Assembly (NCBI RefSeq): GCF_031432425.1
Contig: NZ_JAVKPH010000012.1
Coordinates: forward strand, 52,314-116,313
Length of the DNA stretch: 64,000 nucleotides
Reading direction: 5' to 3'
From: Ruixingdingia sedimenti
GTDB taxonomy: Bacteria; Pseudomonadota; Alphaproteobacteria; Rhodobacterales; Rhodobacteraceae
Below the pieces are notes generated by a model, which did not search any database, was not told where the DNA came from, and was given only the letters and a program-made list of their open reading frames with translations. Below, in pieces: positions 27,143 to 35,334 of the stretch; within the stretch, counting starts at the first letter, position 1; each line of letters starts with the position of its first letter. The position numbers and the translations under genes were made by a program.

Positions 27143-27157
27143 ATCGGAAGATCCTAT
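27143..27157. promoter_or_regulatory. Putative LysR-type operator (site F)
   Basis: ATCGGAAGATCCTAT has a perfect right half (CCTAT), one mismatch in the left half and T-N11-A spacing. It lies about 240 bp upstream of the importer operon start at 26910. Confidence 0.42.
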
Positions 27158-27207
27158 GGCTGCAGCGGCTTTGCCTTGGGCTCTGGCCCGCATGGCCGGG
27201 CAGCGAA

Positions 27208-27228
27208 GGGCGGCCCGAGGGGCCGCCC
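27208..27228 (-). terminator. Intrinsic terminator-like hairpin after the TRAP binding protein
   Basis: Perfect 9-bp stem GGGCGGCCC / GGGCCGCCC with loop GAG, starting 8 bp beyond the gene's stop at 27236. On the minus strand it is followed by TTCGCT, so the T-run is weak. Confidence 0.6.
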
Positions 27229-27235
27229 GTCCCCG

Positions 27236-28303
27236 TCACATCCCGCCGGTATCGGCGTTGCGGAACGCCTCGACCAGCACCGCGCCGTCCTTGCCGGCCG
27301 ATTTCATGTCGTCGAGCCAGCTATCGACCACGACCGACACCTTTTCCTCCCACAGCGCGATTTCCTCGGCGGGCAGGTCGATGACGGTCAGCCCGATGCG
27401 GTCGCGCACCTCGCGGTCGGAGGTTTCCTCCCACTGGCAAAGGTTGCGCGCGGCCTTCAGCGCCGCCTCCTGCATCACCTGCCTGAGGTCCTCGGGAACC
27501 TTGGCCCAGCTGGCCTCGGAGATGTTGTAGCTGATGCTGCCCGCCCCCAGGCGCGGGCCCTCGGCGGTGAACTTCATGTGGTCCTGAAGGTCGAAATCGG
27601 GGATGCCGATATAGCTGTAAAGCCCGCCGTCCACCGTGCCGCGGCCAAGTGCGTCGTACATTTCCGGCGCGGGCACCTGCACCGGCACCGCACCGAGCGC
27701 ACTGACGGTCTTTTTCATCGCATTGCCGTTCGCCCGCAGCTTGAGCCCCGACAGCGCGGCAAGGTTTTCCGGCGCGCGCTTGGCCGTGGTGACGATGTGA
27801 TAGGCCGGCAGCACGTTCACGAACAGCGGACGCAGGCCGCGGGGGGCGTATTCCGCCTCTGCGAGCATGCCGCCGGGTTGCAGGATCGCCCACAGCTTGG
27901 CCGAACCGTCGCAGGCGTTTTCGTACATCCCCGGCAGTTCCGCGACGGAAGACAGCGGCAGCTTGTCGGGCGAATACGACGGCACGACGATCGCGATATC
28001 CGCCAGCCCCGATTCCAGCGTCGACACCGTGTCCTTGCCCAGTTGCGCCGAAGGATAGATCTCGAACTTCAGCCGCCCGTTGCTGGCCTTTTCGGCCTCG
28101 TCGACGAAAACCTGCCCGCCGTGTTTCCACAGGTAAAGCTCGTTGTTGAACAGATGCGAAACCTTGAGCGTGATCACATCCTCGGCCGCGGCAGGGGCCA
28201 CGGCGCAGGTCGTCACCGCCAGCGCGACCGCCGCGCGGCGCAGCATCGCGCCCGGTTCCGTCAGGGTGCCGACCCGGCCAAGGGTCAAGGCGGAAAGTCT
28301 CAT
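27236..28303 (-). CDS. TRAP transporter substrate-binding protein, DctP family (orphan)
   Basis: 355-residue periplasmic binding protein. The signal region MLRRAAVALAVTTCAVAPAAAED is followed by LKVSHLFNNELYLWKHGGQVFVDEAEKAS and the family segment YPSAQLGKDTVSTLESGLADIAIVVP. SGLKLRANGNAMKKTVSALGAVPVQVPAPEMYDALGRGTVDGGLYSY contains the conserved region with the carboxylate-binding arginine. ATG 28303 is used; about 17 residues precede the hydrophobic core. No DctQ or DctM membrane gene is visible nearby, so it must use distant membrane partners or be a stranded gene. It lies between the intact ABC importer and a decayed copy of it. Confidence 0.9.
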   Translation of the reverse strand: MRLSALTLGRVGTLTEPGAMLRRAAVALAVTTCAVAPAAAEDVITLKVSHLFNNELYLWKHGGQVFVDEAEKASNGRLKFEIYPSAQLGKDTVSTLESGLADIAIVVPSYSPDKLPLSSVAELPGMYENACDGSAKLWAILQPGGMLAEAEYAPRGLRPLFVNVLPAYHIVTTAKRAPENLAALSGLKLRANGNAMKKTVSALGAVPVQVPAPEMYDALGRGTVDGGLYSYIGIPDFDLQDHMKFTAEGPRLGAGSISYNISEASWAKVPEDLRQVMQEAALKAARNLCQWEETSDREVRDRIGLTVIDLPAEEIALWEEKVSVVVDSWLDDMKSAGKDGAVLVEAFRNADTGGM

Positions 28304-28459
28304 GTCGTCCTCCCCTGCGCATGTCGCGCATGTTGTCGTCTGGATTGCGGGCGGCCACCCCGACCCGCCACGGGCATCATTCTGGGCCGGTGGCCCCCGC
28401 TGCGGCAATCGCCGTGACCATCGCGAAAACCTGTGGCTGCCATCGGCGGCGCCATGGGA

Positions 28460-29077
28460 TCAGTGCACCGCGGCGTACATGATGCGTTCCTCGGTCGCCC
28501 CGGCGGCGCGCATCTCTTCCACGATCTGGCCCTGACGGGCGACGAGGATGCGGTCGGACGGCGCGAGGATTTCCGGCAGGCAGGACAAAATCACCACCAC
28601 CGCGATGCCGCTGTCGGCCAGCCGGTTGATGAAGTTGTGGATTTCCACGATGGAGCCCACGTCGCCCCCGCGCGTGGGTTCGTCGAAGATCACCAGCCGC
28701 GGATTCTGGACCAGCGACTTGGCGATCACCACCTTCTGCTGGTTGCCGCCCGACAGTTCCAGCACCTTGGCATCGGCGCCGATGGCCCGGATGTTGAGAT
28801 CCTTCCACCAGCTTTCGGCAAGCTGCTGCGCCTCTGCCATCGACACGAGGCCGAGCGGATTCGACCCCATCGCCAGATGGCCCATCTGGATGTTGCGCGC
28901 GATCGACATGGTTTCGAAGAACCCGTCGAGCTTGCGGTCCTCGGTCACATAGACGATGCCGTCGCGCACCGCCTGCCGGGGCACGCGATAGCGGACGGAA
29001 CGGTCGCCGAAACGGATGTCGCCGCCGTAGAACAGGTTGCGCTTCAGCGCGCCGGCCAGGACATGTCTGGTCTTCAT
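28460..29077 (-). pseudogene. Remnant of a second sugar-type ABC ATPase (C-terminal half only)
   Basis: 205 residues aligning with about residues 312-516 of the intact ATPase at 20019-21569. Shared stretches include RYRVPRQAVRDGI, VTEDRKL-GFF and LSGGNQQKVVIAK. NBD1 and the start of NBD2 are missing, so no Walker A is left. The Walker B region reads DEPTRGGDVGS. An ATG at 29077 makes it formally an open frame, but such a protein could not act as a normal importer ATPase. It is probably a decayed duplicate; co-assembly with the intact ATPase cannot be excluded. Confidence 0.75.
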
Positions 29078-29109
29078 CGTGTTTCCTCCCTCAAGGATAG
29101 GATGCGGCT

Positions 29110-29490
29110 TCAGATGTCGCCCTGTTGCGGGGTCTGTCCGTCGCGCGGGTTGATGAGCGTCTCGGCGATCAGCGCGGCCAGAAGGACCAGGCTCTTGATC
29201 GGGTTCCGGGTGGTGCAGGACAGGTTCATGATCGTCATGCCGCTGAACAGCGTACCCACCAGCAGCACGTCATAGACCAGCGTGGAGTTGTAAAGCCGTG
29301 TGTTGAGGCCCGAGTTCGAGGCGACGATGACCAGCCCCGCCAGATAGGCGACCAGCCCGCTGATGACATATTGCGCCACCGTGACCGGGCGCACCGGCAT
29401 GCCGGTCAGCCGCGCGACGACGATGCCTTCCTGCGTGATGGCGAGGCGTTTGCGCCGCCCGGCGGCGCCTGCCGCGGTCTGGTCCTGCAT
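29110..29490 (-). pseudogene. Remnant of a second sugar-type ABC permease (C-terminal part, internally deleted)
   Basis: 126 residues matching the C-terminal third of the intact permease at 25927-26910 (VAQYVISGLVAYLAG, NTRLYNSTLVYDVLLV, INPRDGQTPQQGDI). About 25 residues covering the conserved GGVGLGGGKGS loop are deleted and replaced by GTLFS. The N-terminal membrane helices are gone; a new basic leader (GRRKR) precedes the remnant. With the truncated ATPase 32 bp downstream it forms a decayed copy of the importer. Confidence 0.75.
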
Positions 29491-29783
29491 GCCCGAAATC
29501 CTCCTCTGCCAGCCGACGCTGGACATGCGCCACCGGCAGGCCCCGCGGGGCCCCTGCACATGCCGTCGATGTCCGGTGTCCGGTCCGTCTTGTCTTTAAC
29601 GGATGTCAGAAAACGCGGGGCGGTCTGGATAGCCGCGGCGCTATCGCCTTTTCGAACCGCAGGTAGAGGCCGGGCCTAGACCATATCCCCCGGGCCCCTC
29701 GGGGCCGATGGGACATGCCGGGGCAGGCCCCGGCCTGCGGGCGCAGGGCCTTTCCTCCGGCGGTTGGCCGGGTGGAGAGATGC

Positions 29784-29880
29784 GCCTCCGGCGGGGATAT
29801 TTGGGGACAGAAAGTGGAAGGGCGCGCCTTTTCCCGAAAGGGGGCGCCCCGCATCTTCAGGCTGGCCCGAATATCCCCGC
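29784..29880. repeat. Dispersed intergenic inverted-repeat element, copy 2
   Basis: The left arm GCCTCCGGCGGGGATATTT followed by GGGGACAGAAAGTG is typical. The right part (ATCTTCAGGCTGGCCCGAATATCCCC) is a diverged arm. A GC-rich imperfect hairpin fills the middle. The surrounding 29491-29913 gap holds no gene; a separate GATAGC-N6-GCTATC repeat lies at 29628-29645. Confidence 0.7.
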
Positions 29881-29913
29881 GCGGCGCACCCCGCACGACC
29901 GGCCGGGCGGCGT

Positions 29914-30906
29914 CTATTTCGGCTGCGGCTTGTGCGGCTCGACCAGCTTGGCGTTCAGCTGGTAGCGTTCCACCATCTCGCGGATGATCTTGAGCACGGT
30001 CTTTTCCACCGTCAGGCTGACCATGGACACCGGTCGCGCGCGCTTGCGCGTCAGATAGACGGTGCGGAAGAACGAGGGTTCCTTGATGCGGATCAGCGCC
30101 AGCTTGCCCGCCGCCACCGCATCGGCGACCGAGGCATGCGGCAGCACGGTGAAGGCGCTCGCCCGCGCCACCATTTCCACGATCTGCGGCAGCGAGTCGA
30201 TCTCGACGATGACGTTGAGGCTGAGCCCGTTGGCGCGGGCGAACCGTTCGATGGCCAGCCGGGCGCTGTGCGGCAGGCCGGGCATGACCAGCGGCAGTTC
30301 GCCAAGGCGGGACGCCTGGATCGTCAGATCGCCGTTTTCGTCTGGTTCCACCGGCAGGTTGTCATGCGCGGCGATGACGAAGATTTCCTCTTCCAGCACG
30401 GGTTCGGTCTGGAAGCTGGTGCTCGGCGGGTTGGAATAGACGAAGCCGAGGTCGATGCGTTCCTGATCCAGCCAGTCGAGGATATGGCCCGAAAGCCCCT
30501 CGGTCAGGTGCAGGCGGATGCCGGGGTTTTCCACCCGGATCGTTTCGGCCAGCGGGATCGAGACCAAAAGGCTGAGCGAGGGCGGCAGGCCGATGGACAC
30601 GCCACCCTGCAATTCCTGCCCCATCTCGCGGATGCTGTCGGTCAGCGACCGCGCGGCGTCGATCAGCGTATGGCCTTCGCGCGCGAGGAACCGGCCGGCC
30701 TCGGTCAGGGTGATGCCGCGCGGGCCGCGGATGGCGAGCTTGGTGTTCAGCCGCGCCTCCAGCCGCGCGACATGTTCCGACAGCGACGGCTGCGCAAGCC
30801 CGAGCGCCAGCGCCGCCTTGGAGATAGAACCATGCTTGGCCAGCATCAGGAAGTAATAGACATGCTTGATGTCGATGTCGGGGGCCTGCGTTCTGGATCG
30901 CGCCAC
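29914..30906 (-). CDS. LysR-type transcriptional regulator
   Basis: 330-residue LTTR. The winged HTH covers IKHVYYFLMLAKHGSISKAALALGLAQPSLSEHVARLEARL, followed by a linker helix and the effector-binding domain (GGVSIGLPPSLSLLVSIPLAETIRVENPGIRLHLTEGLSGHILDWL). The GTG at 30906 is preferred because AAGGA lies 9 nt upstream; ATG 30954 in frame has no ribosome site. It sits at the edge of the catabolic region and is divergent from the acyl-CoA dehydrogenase operon at 31386. It is the only regulator seen in the first 35 kb, so it is the natural candidate to bind the repeated ATAGG-N5-CCTAT sites. The effector is unknown. Confidence 0.88.
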   Translation of the reverse strand: MARSRTQAPDIDIKHVYYFLMLAKHGSISKAALALGLAQPSLSEHVARLEARLNTKLAIRGPRGITLTEAGRFLAREGHTLIDAARSLTDSIREMGQELQGGVSIGLPPSLSLLVSIPLAETIRVENPGIRLHLTEGLSGHILDWLDQERIDLGFVYSNPPSTSFQTEPVLEEEIFVIAAHDNLPVEPDENGDLTIQASRLGELPLVMPGLPHSARLAIERFARANGLSLNVIVEIDSLPQIVEMVARASAFTVLPHASVADAVAAGKLALIRIKEPSFFRTVYLTRKRARPVSMVSLTVEKTVLKIIREMVERYQLNAKLVEPHKPQPK

Positions 30907-31321
30907 GGTCGAAGATCCTTGTGCTGAGCGGTATGCGCTGCCTGCCGTTGCCATAGGTTGGTGTGATACGTCGAGAGGGGGAAAAGTTCCAGCATTTTTT
31001 GGTCAAGCGTTAGGTAGATTTCAGGGTGCTGCGATCCTTCTCTCGCCCGACACCCCTATCCGCCTGTTTCCCCACGGCTTTCATATGTCCCTGCTCTTTG
31101 GCCGGCCCCGGCGGTGGGCGACCACACGCCATGCGGCGGGGCGGCGACTCAGCTGCGGGTGCGGCGATGCGGGACTTAAGGGCGGATACTACAGGGCGCG
31201 CCTATGTCCCGGCAAGCGTGTCACGATACCCCAGAGCGCGGGGCTGGAGCGGAAAGCGTTTTGGGTCAAGGTTTTGCCGTGGCGGCGGCAGACTGCGGCA
31301 AACGGGACCCCGCGGCCGTGC

Positions 31322-31359
31322 TTGACGCAACGCGATGATTCTGCCTAATGGCTGTTAGG
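31322..31359 (+). promoter_or_regulatory. Putative promoter with overlapping inverted repeat
   Basis: TTGACG (31322-31327) and CCTAAT (31344-31349), 16 bp apart, resemble a sigma-70-type promoter 27 bp before the ribosome site of the gene at 31386. CCTAA-N6-TTAGG (31344-31359) overlaps the -10 and could be a repressor site. The rest of the 30907-31385 divergent gap shows no gene. Confidence 0.45.
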
Positions 31360-31385
31360 TTTTGCTGCCGAGGTGAGGAAGAAAC

Positions 31386-32555
31386 ATGGGCTACCGGCTG
31401 ACGGACGACCAGCGCGCGATCGTGGATGCGGCACAACGGATCTGCGACAGGTTCCCGCTGGACTACTGGCTGCGCAAGGACCGCGAGCACGAATTCCCGC
31501 ATGAATTCTTCCAGGCCGTCGCCGAGGGCGGGTGGCTGGGCATCTGCATGCCCGAGGAATACGGCGGCGCGAATCTGGGCGTGACCGAGGCGGCGCTGTT
31601 CCTGCGCACGGTGGCGTCGAACGGCGGCGCGCAGGCGGCGGCCTCGACCATCCACATGAACATCTTCGGGCTTCAGCCGGTGGTCCATTTCGGCACCGAG
31701 GACCAGAAGCAACGCTGGCTGCCCGCCTTCAGCCGCGGCGAAACCAAGGCCTGCTTTGCCGTGACCGAACCCGACACCGGGCTCGACACCACCAAGCTCA
31801 AGGTCGTGGCCAAGAAACAGGCGGACGGCAACTATCTGATTTCCGGCAAGAAGGTCTTCATCTCGACCGCGCAGGTGGCCGACCACATGCTGATCCTGGC
31901 CCGCACCACGCCGATCGAAGAGGTCACGCGGCATTCCGACGGGCTGAGCCTGTTCTACACCAGGCTCGACCGCGACTATGTGGACGTGCGCGAGATCGAC
32001 AAGCTCGGCCGCGGGGCGGTGGACACGAACGAATTGTTCATCGACAACCTGCCGGTGTCGAAGGACAGCCTGATCGGCGAGGAAGGCAAGGGCCTCAAGT
32101 ACATCTTCCACGGGATGAACGCGGAACGGGTGTTCGTGGCCGCCGAACAGGTCGGCATCGGCCAGGCCGCGCTGCGCCATGCGGTGGAATATGCCAAGGA
32201 ACGCAAGGTCTTTGGCCGTGCCATCGGGCAGAACCAGGGCATCCAGCACCCGCTGGCGCACAGCTGGGCCGAACTGGAGGCCGCGAACCACATGATGATG
32301 GCCGCCGCCGACCTCTATGACCGGGGCGAGCCCTGCGGGCCCGAGGCGAACGCCGCCAAGCTGCTGGCGTCGGAGGCTTGCATGCGGGCGTGCCAGACCG
32401 CGATGCTGACCCATGGCGGCTTCGGCTATGCCAAGGAATACCATGTCGAACGCTACATGCGCGAAGCCTGGATCGGCTACATCGCCCCGGTGACGCCGCA
32501 ACTGGTGCTGTCCAACATCGCCGAGCGCAAGCTGGGCCTGCCGAAATCCTACTGA
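31386..32555 (+). CDS. Acyl-CoA dehydrogenase
   Basis: 389-residue full-length ACAD with EEYGGANLGVTEAALFL in the N-terminal domain, AVTEPDTGLDTTKL plus ISGKKVFIS in the beta domain, and FGRAIGQNQGIQHPLA and LTHGGFGYAKEYHVERYMREA in the C-terminal domain. ATG 31386 follows GAGGTGAGGAAG. First gene of a four-gene operon with a CitE-like lyase, a CaiB CoA-transferase and a MaoC hydratase. In that context a 2-methylsuccinyl-CoA-like or other dicarboxyl-CoA substrate is plausible but not shown by the sequence. Confidence 0.9.
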   Translation: MGYRLTDDQRAIVDAAQRICDRFPLDYWLRKDREHEFPHEFFQAVAEGGWLGICMPEEYGGANLGVTEAALFLRTVASNGGAQAAASTIHMNIFGLQPVVHFGTEDQKQRWLPAFSRGETKACFAVTEPDTGLDTTKLKVVAKKQADGNYLISGKKVFISTAQVADHMLILARTTPIEEVTRHSDGLSLFYTRLDRDYVDVREIDKLGRGAVDTNELFIDNLPVSKDSLIGEEGKGLKYIFHGMNAERVFVAAEQVGIGQAALRHAVEYAKERKVFGRAIGQNQGIQHPLAHSWAELEAANHMMMAAADLYDRGEPCGPEANAAKLLASEACMRACQTAMLTHGGFGYAKEYHVERYMREAWIGYIAPVTPQLVLSNIAERKLGLPKSY

Positions 32556-32572
32556 TCCCCGGAGAGTAACCG

Positions 32573-33448
32573 ATGAAACCGATCCGTTCGTTCCTGTTCG
32601 TGCCCGGCAACAAGGAATCGATGCTGGACAAGGCCGCCTTCGCGGGCGCCGATGCGCTGATCCTCGATCTGGAAGACAGCGTGCCCCCGCCCGAAAAAGC
32701 CGCTGCCCGCGAACTCGTGGCGCGCAAGATCCCCGAACTCGCCGCCGCGGGGCAGCGCATCTGGGTGCGCATCAACCGCACCGCGCATATCTACGACCTC
32801 GACGACCTGCTGGCGGTGATCCAGCCCCAGACCGAGGGCATCTATATCTCCAAACCCTATGGGCCCGAGGATGTGCACATGGCCTCGGCCATGATCGCAG
32901 AGGCCGAAACCCGCGCGAACATCCCGGTGGGGACCGTCCGGCTGATCCCGCTGCTGGAAACCGCGCGCTCGATGCAGCTGTGTTTCGAGATCGCAGAGCA
33001 TCCGCGGGTCATCGGCATCGTCGGCGCCACGGCCAAGAACGCCGACATGTCGCGCGCGCTCAACTTCATCTGGACGGCGGAGGGGCGCGAATCCGACTAC
33101 CTCAAGGCGCGGGTCGTCATGGCGGCGCGGGCGGCGGGCAAATGGCCCATCGGCGGCATCTGGCAGAAGATCAAGGATCTGGACGGGCTGGCGAAATCCT
33201 CGCAACTCGACCGCCAGTTGGGCATGGCGGGCGAACTGGCGCTGCATCCGATGCAGGTCGAGACGATCAACCGCAGCTACACCCCGACCGACGACGAGGT
33301 GGCCTATTACCAGGGCATGATCGACGCCCTCGACGGCGCGATGGCGCAGGGCCGGGCCTCGGTCATGTATGACGGCGAACATATCGACATCGCCCATGTG
33401 AAGACCGCGCGCGAATTCATCGCGATGGCGCAGGCGCTCAAGGACTGA
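32573..33448 (+). CDS. HpcH/HpaI aldolase / citrate lyase beta-like protein (citramalyl-CoA or malyl-CoA lyase type)
   Basis: 291-residue CitE-like TIM-barrel enzyme. It starts RSFLFVPGNKESMLDKAAFAGADALILDLEDSV, where LDLEDSV is the family signature, and has the metal-binding glutamate region LIPLLETARSM. GELALHPMQVETINRSYTPT near the C-terminus is also typical. Stand-alone CitE-like proteins cleave malyl-CoA, beta-methylmalyl-CoA or citramalyl-CoA to acetyl-CoA plus a 2-oxoacid or glyoxylate. ATG 32573 comes 17 bp after the ACAD stop with GGAGAG upstream. With the CaiB and MaoC neighbours, citramalyl-CoA cleavage is the best guess. Confidence 0.88.
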   Translation: MKPIRSFLFVPGNKESMLDKAAFAGADALILDLEDSVPPPEKAAARELVARKIPELAAAGQRIWVRINRTAHIYDLDDLLAVIQPQTEGIYISKPYGPEDVHMASAMIAEAETRANIPVGTVRLIPLLETARSMQLCFEIAEHPRVIGIVGATAKNADMSRALNFIWTAEGRESDYLKARVVMAARAAGKWPIGGIWQKIKDLDGLAKSSQLDRQLGMAGELALHPMQVETINRSYTPTDDEVAYYQGMIDALDGAMAQGRASVMYDGEHIDIAHVKTAREFIAMAQALKD

Positions 33449-33485
33449 GGGCCGGGCGGCCCCGCCCGCGACCGGGCGGGGCCGC

Positions 33486-34772
33486 ATGGCGACAAGGGGT
33501 GACAAGGGGGGAAGGAACGTGAATACCCGGAACGATACCCGCCGCGGGCCGCTGGAAGGCATCCGCGTGCTGGACCTGACGGTCGCCCTGTCGGGGCCCT
33601 ATTGCACGCTGCTGCTGGCCGGGCTCGGCGCCGAGGTCATCAAGATCGAATCGCCCACCGGCGGCGACATCGCGCGCTTCAACCCGCCCTTCTACGGCAA
33701 GGACGGCATCCATCTGGGCAGGATGGAAGAGGGCGACCTGTCGCTGTCGAACCTCGCCCGCCAGCGCAACAAACGCAGCCTGTCGCTGGACCTCAAGTCC
33801 GACAAGGGCCGCGCGATGTTCCACGACCTTGCCCGGCATGCCGACGTGATCGTGGAAAACATGAGCGACGGCACCGTGGACCGGCTCGGCGTCGATTACG
33901 AGACCATCCGCAAGATCAACCCCGGCATCGTCTATTGCTCGATCACCGGGCTTGGCCGGCCCAGCCCCTATCCGGGCGTCAAGGCGATGGACATCACCGT
34001 CCAGGCGCTGAGCGGGGTGATGGACGTGACCGGCGAGACGGACGGCCCGCCGATGCGCTTCGGCCTGCCGATCAGCGACCTGCTGGCGCCGCTTTACGGC
34101 ACCATCGGCATCCAGGCGGCGCTGCGCCAGCGCGAGGCGACGGGCGAGGGGCAGAACATCGTCATCTCGATGCTGGATTGCGTCGCATCGCTGCTGCCGT
34201 TCGAACATTTCGACGTGTTCCAGCGCGAGGGCTTTCCGCCGCGGTCGGGCAACCACCAGACGCGGCTGGCGCCCTTTGGCATCTTCAAGACCCGCGACGG
34301 CTATGTCTCCATCGCGGCGGCGAACGACAAATGGGCCGGGCTGATCTTCGAGGCGATGGGCCAGCCCGACCTGATCAAGGACCCCCGCTATGCCACCCGG
34401 GGCCCGCGCGCGGTCAACGCCGATGCCGTCAACCGCCTGATCGAGGACTGGACCAGCGGGCACAGCACCGACGAGGTGCTGGAGGAACTGCAGGCCAAGC
34501 GCGGCGTGCCCTGCGTGCGCGTGCGCACCGCGCTGGAAACCATGAGCGACCCGAGCCTCTTCGCCAGCGGCGCGCTGCAAAAGCTCGTCCACCCCGAGGC
34601 GGGCGAGATCGACGCCGTGGGCTCCGGCGTGCCGATCCGCATGTCGGCGGGCAAGGTCGGGCTCGACCGGCCGGCGGCGCGGCTTGGCGCCGACAACGCC
34701 GACATCTACGGCCAGCTTCTGGGGCTGACCGCCGACGACCTCGCCCGGCTGCGGGCCGAGGGCATCATCTGA
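33486..34772 (+). CDS. CaiB/BaiF family (family III) CoA-transferase
   Basis: 428-residue type III CoA-transferase. The core opens PLEGIRVLDLTVALSGPYCTLLLAGLGAEVIKIE; the catalytic aspartate is Asp169 in KAMDITVQALSG, at the same number as in formyl-CoA transferase. Two starts are possible: ATG 33486, or GTG 33519, which is preceded by a purine-rich GGGGGGAAGGAAC. The family core begins only at residue 22, so either fits. It probably moves CoA from succinyl-CoA (or between carboxyls) to the C5 dicarboxylate used by the neighbouring hydratase and lyase. Confidence 0.88.
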   Translation: MATRGDKGGRNVNTRNDTRRGPLEGIRVLDLTVALSGPYCTLLLAGLGAEVIKIESPTGGDIARFNPPFYGKDGIHLGRMEEGDLSLSNLARQRNKRSLSLDLKSDKGRAMFHDLARHADVIVENMSDGTVDRLGVDYETIRKINPGIVYCSITGLGRPSPYPGVKAMDITVQALSGVMDVTGETDGPPMRFGLPISDLLAPLYGTIGIQAALRQREATGEGQNIVISMLDCVASLLPFEHFDVFQREGFPPRSGNHQTRLAPFGIFKTRDGYVSIAAANDKWAGLIFEAMGQPDLIKDPRYATRGPRAVNADAVNRLIEDWTSGHSTDEVLEELQAKRGVPCVRVRTALETMSDPSLFASGALQKLVHPEAGEIDAVGSGVPIRMSAGKVGLDRPAARLGADNADIYGQLLGLTADDLARLRAEGII

Positions 34773-34814
34773 CCCCGGCCCCCGGGCCCCCTGTCTGACA
34801 CGAGGAGAGAAACC

Positions 34815-35300
34815 ATGCCCGCCAACTACAAGGAACTTGCAACCGGCAAGTATTACGAGGAACTGAACGTCGGCAACGTCTACCGCCACGCGATCACCCG
34901 CACCGTCTGCGAGGCCGACAACCTGCTGTTCAGCGCGCTGACCTACAATTCCGCCTGGCTGCACACCGACGAGGAATATTCCAGATCGGTCGGCCATCCG
35001 GGCCGTCTGGTCAACAGCCTCTTCACCCTGTCGCTCGCCTGCGGCGTGACGGTGGCGGACACCACGCTCGGCACCACCACGGGCAACCTGGGCTTCTTCG
35101 ACGTGAAGTTCCTGACCCCGGTCTATATCGGCGACACGCTGCGCAGCGAGACCGAGATCATCTCCAAGCGGGAATCGAAGTCGCGCCCGAATTCCGGCAT
35201 CGTGGAATTCGAAACCCGCAGCTACAACCAGCGCGACGAGGTGGTGCTGACCTTCCGCCGCACCGGCATGATGCTGAAGAAGAACCCGCCGCAGGCCTGA
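34815..35300 (+). CDS. MaoC family dehydratase (mesaconyl-/itaconyl-CoA hydratase type)
   Basis: 161-residue single hot-dog protein beginning NYKELATGKYYEELNVGNVYRHAITRTVCEADNLLFSALTYNSAWLHTDEEY. The histidine of the MaoC active site is kept (WLHTD), but the classical GDxNP is TYNSA, as in beta-methylmalyl-CoA/mesaconyl-CoA-type proteins. NLGFFDVKFLTPVYIGDTL supports the same branch. ATG 34815 follows GAGGAGAG, 42 bp after the CaiB gene. It likely adds water to an unsaturated C5-dicarboxyl-CoA, giving the substrate for the lyase at 32573. Confidence 0.88.
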   Translation: MPANYKELATGKYYEELNVGNVYRHAITRTVCEADNLLFSALTYNSAWLHTDEEYSRSVGHPGRLVNSLFTLSLACGVTVADTTLGTTTGNLGFFDVKFLTPVYIGDTLRSETEIISKRESKSRPNSGIVEFETRSYNQRDEVVLTFRRTGMMLKKNPPQA

Positions 35301-35334
35301 GGCCCGCCCCCGGCCCGGCGCCCCGCGCAGGACC

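Noticed and set aside
28460..29077. A functional single-domain ABC ATPase
   Set aside because: Walker A of both domains is absent and it aligns end to end with the C-terminal 40% of the intact two-domain ATPase.
29628..29645. GATAGC-N6-GCTATC as another member of the operator set
   Set aside because: The half-sites and the even spacing differ from ATAGG-N5-CCTAT, and it lies only upstream of decayed genes.
30952..30966. ATAGGTTGGTGTGAT as an autoregulatory LysR site
   Set aside because: The left half matches but the right half has only two of five bases, and it overlaps the alternative ATG of the gene.
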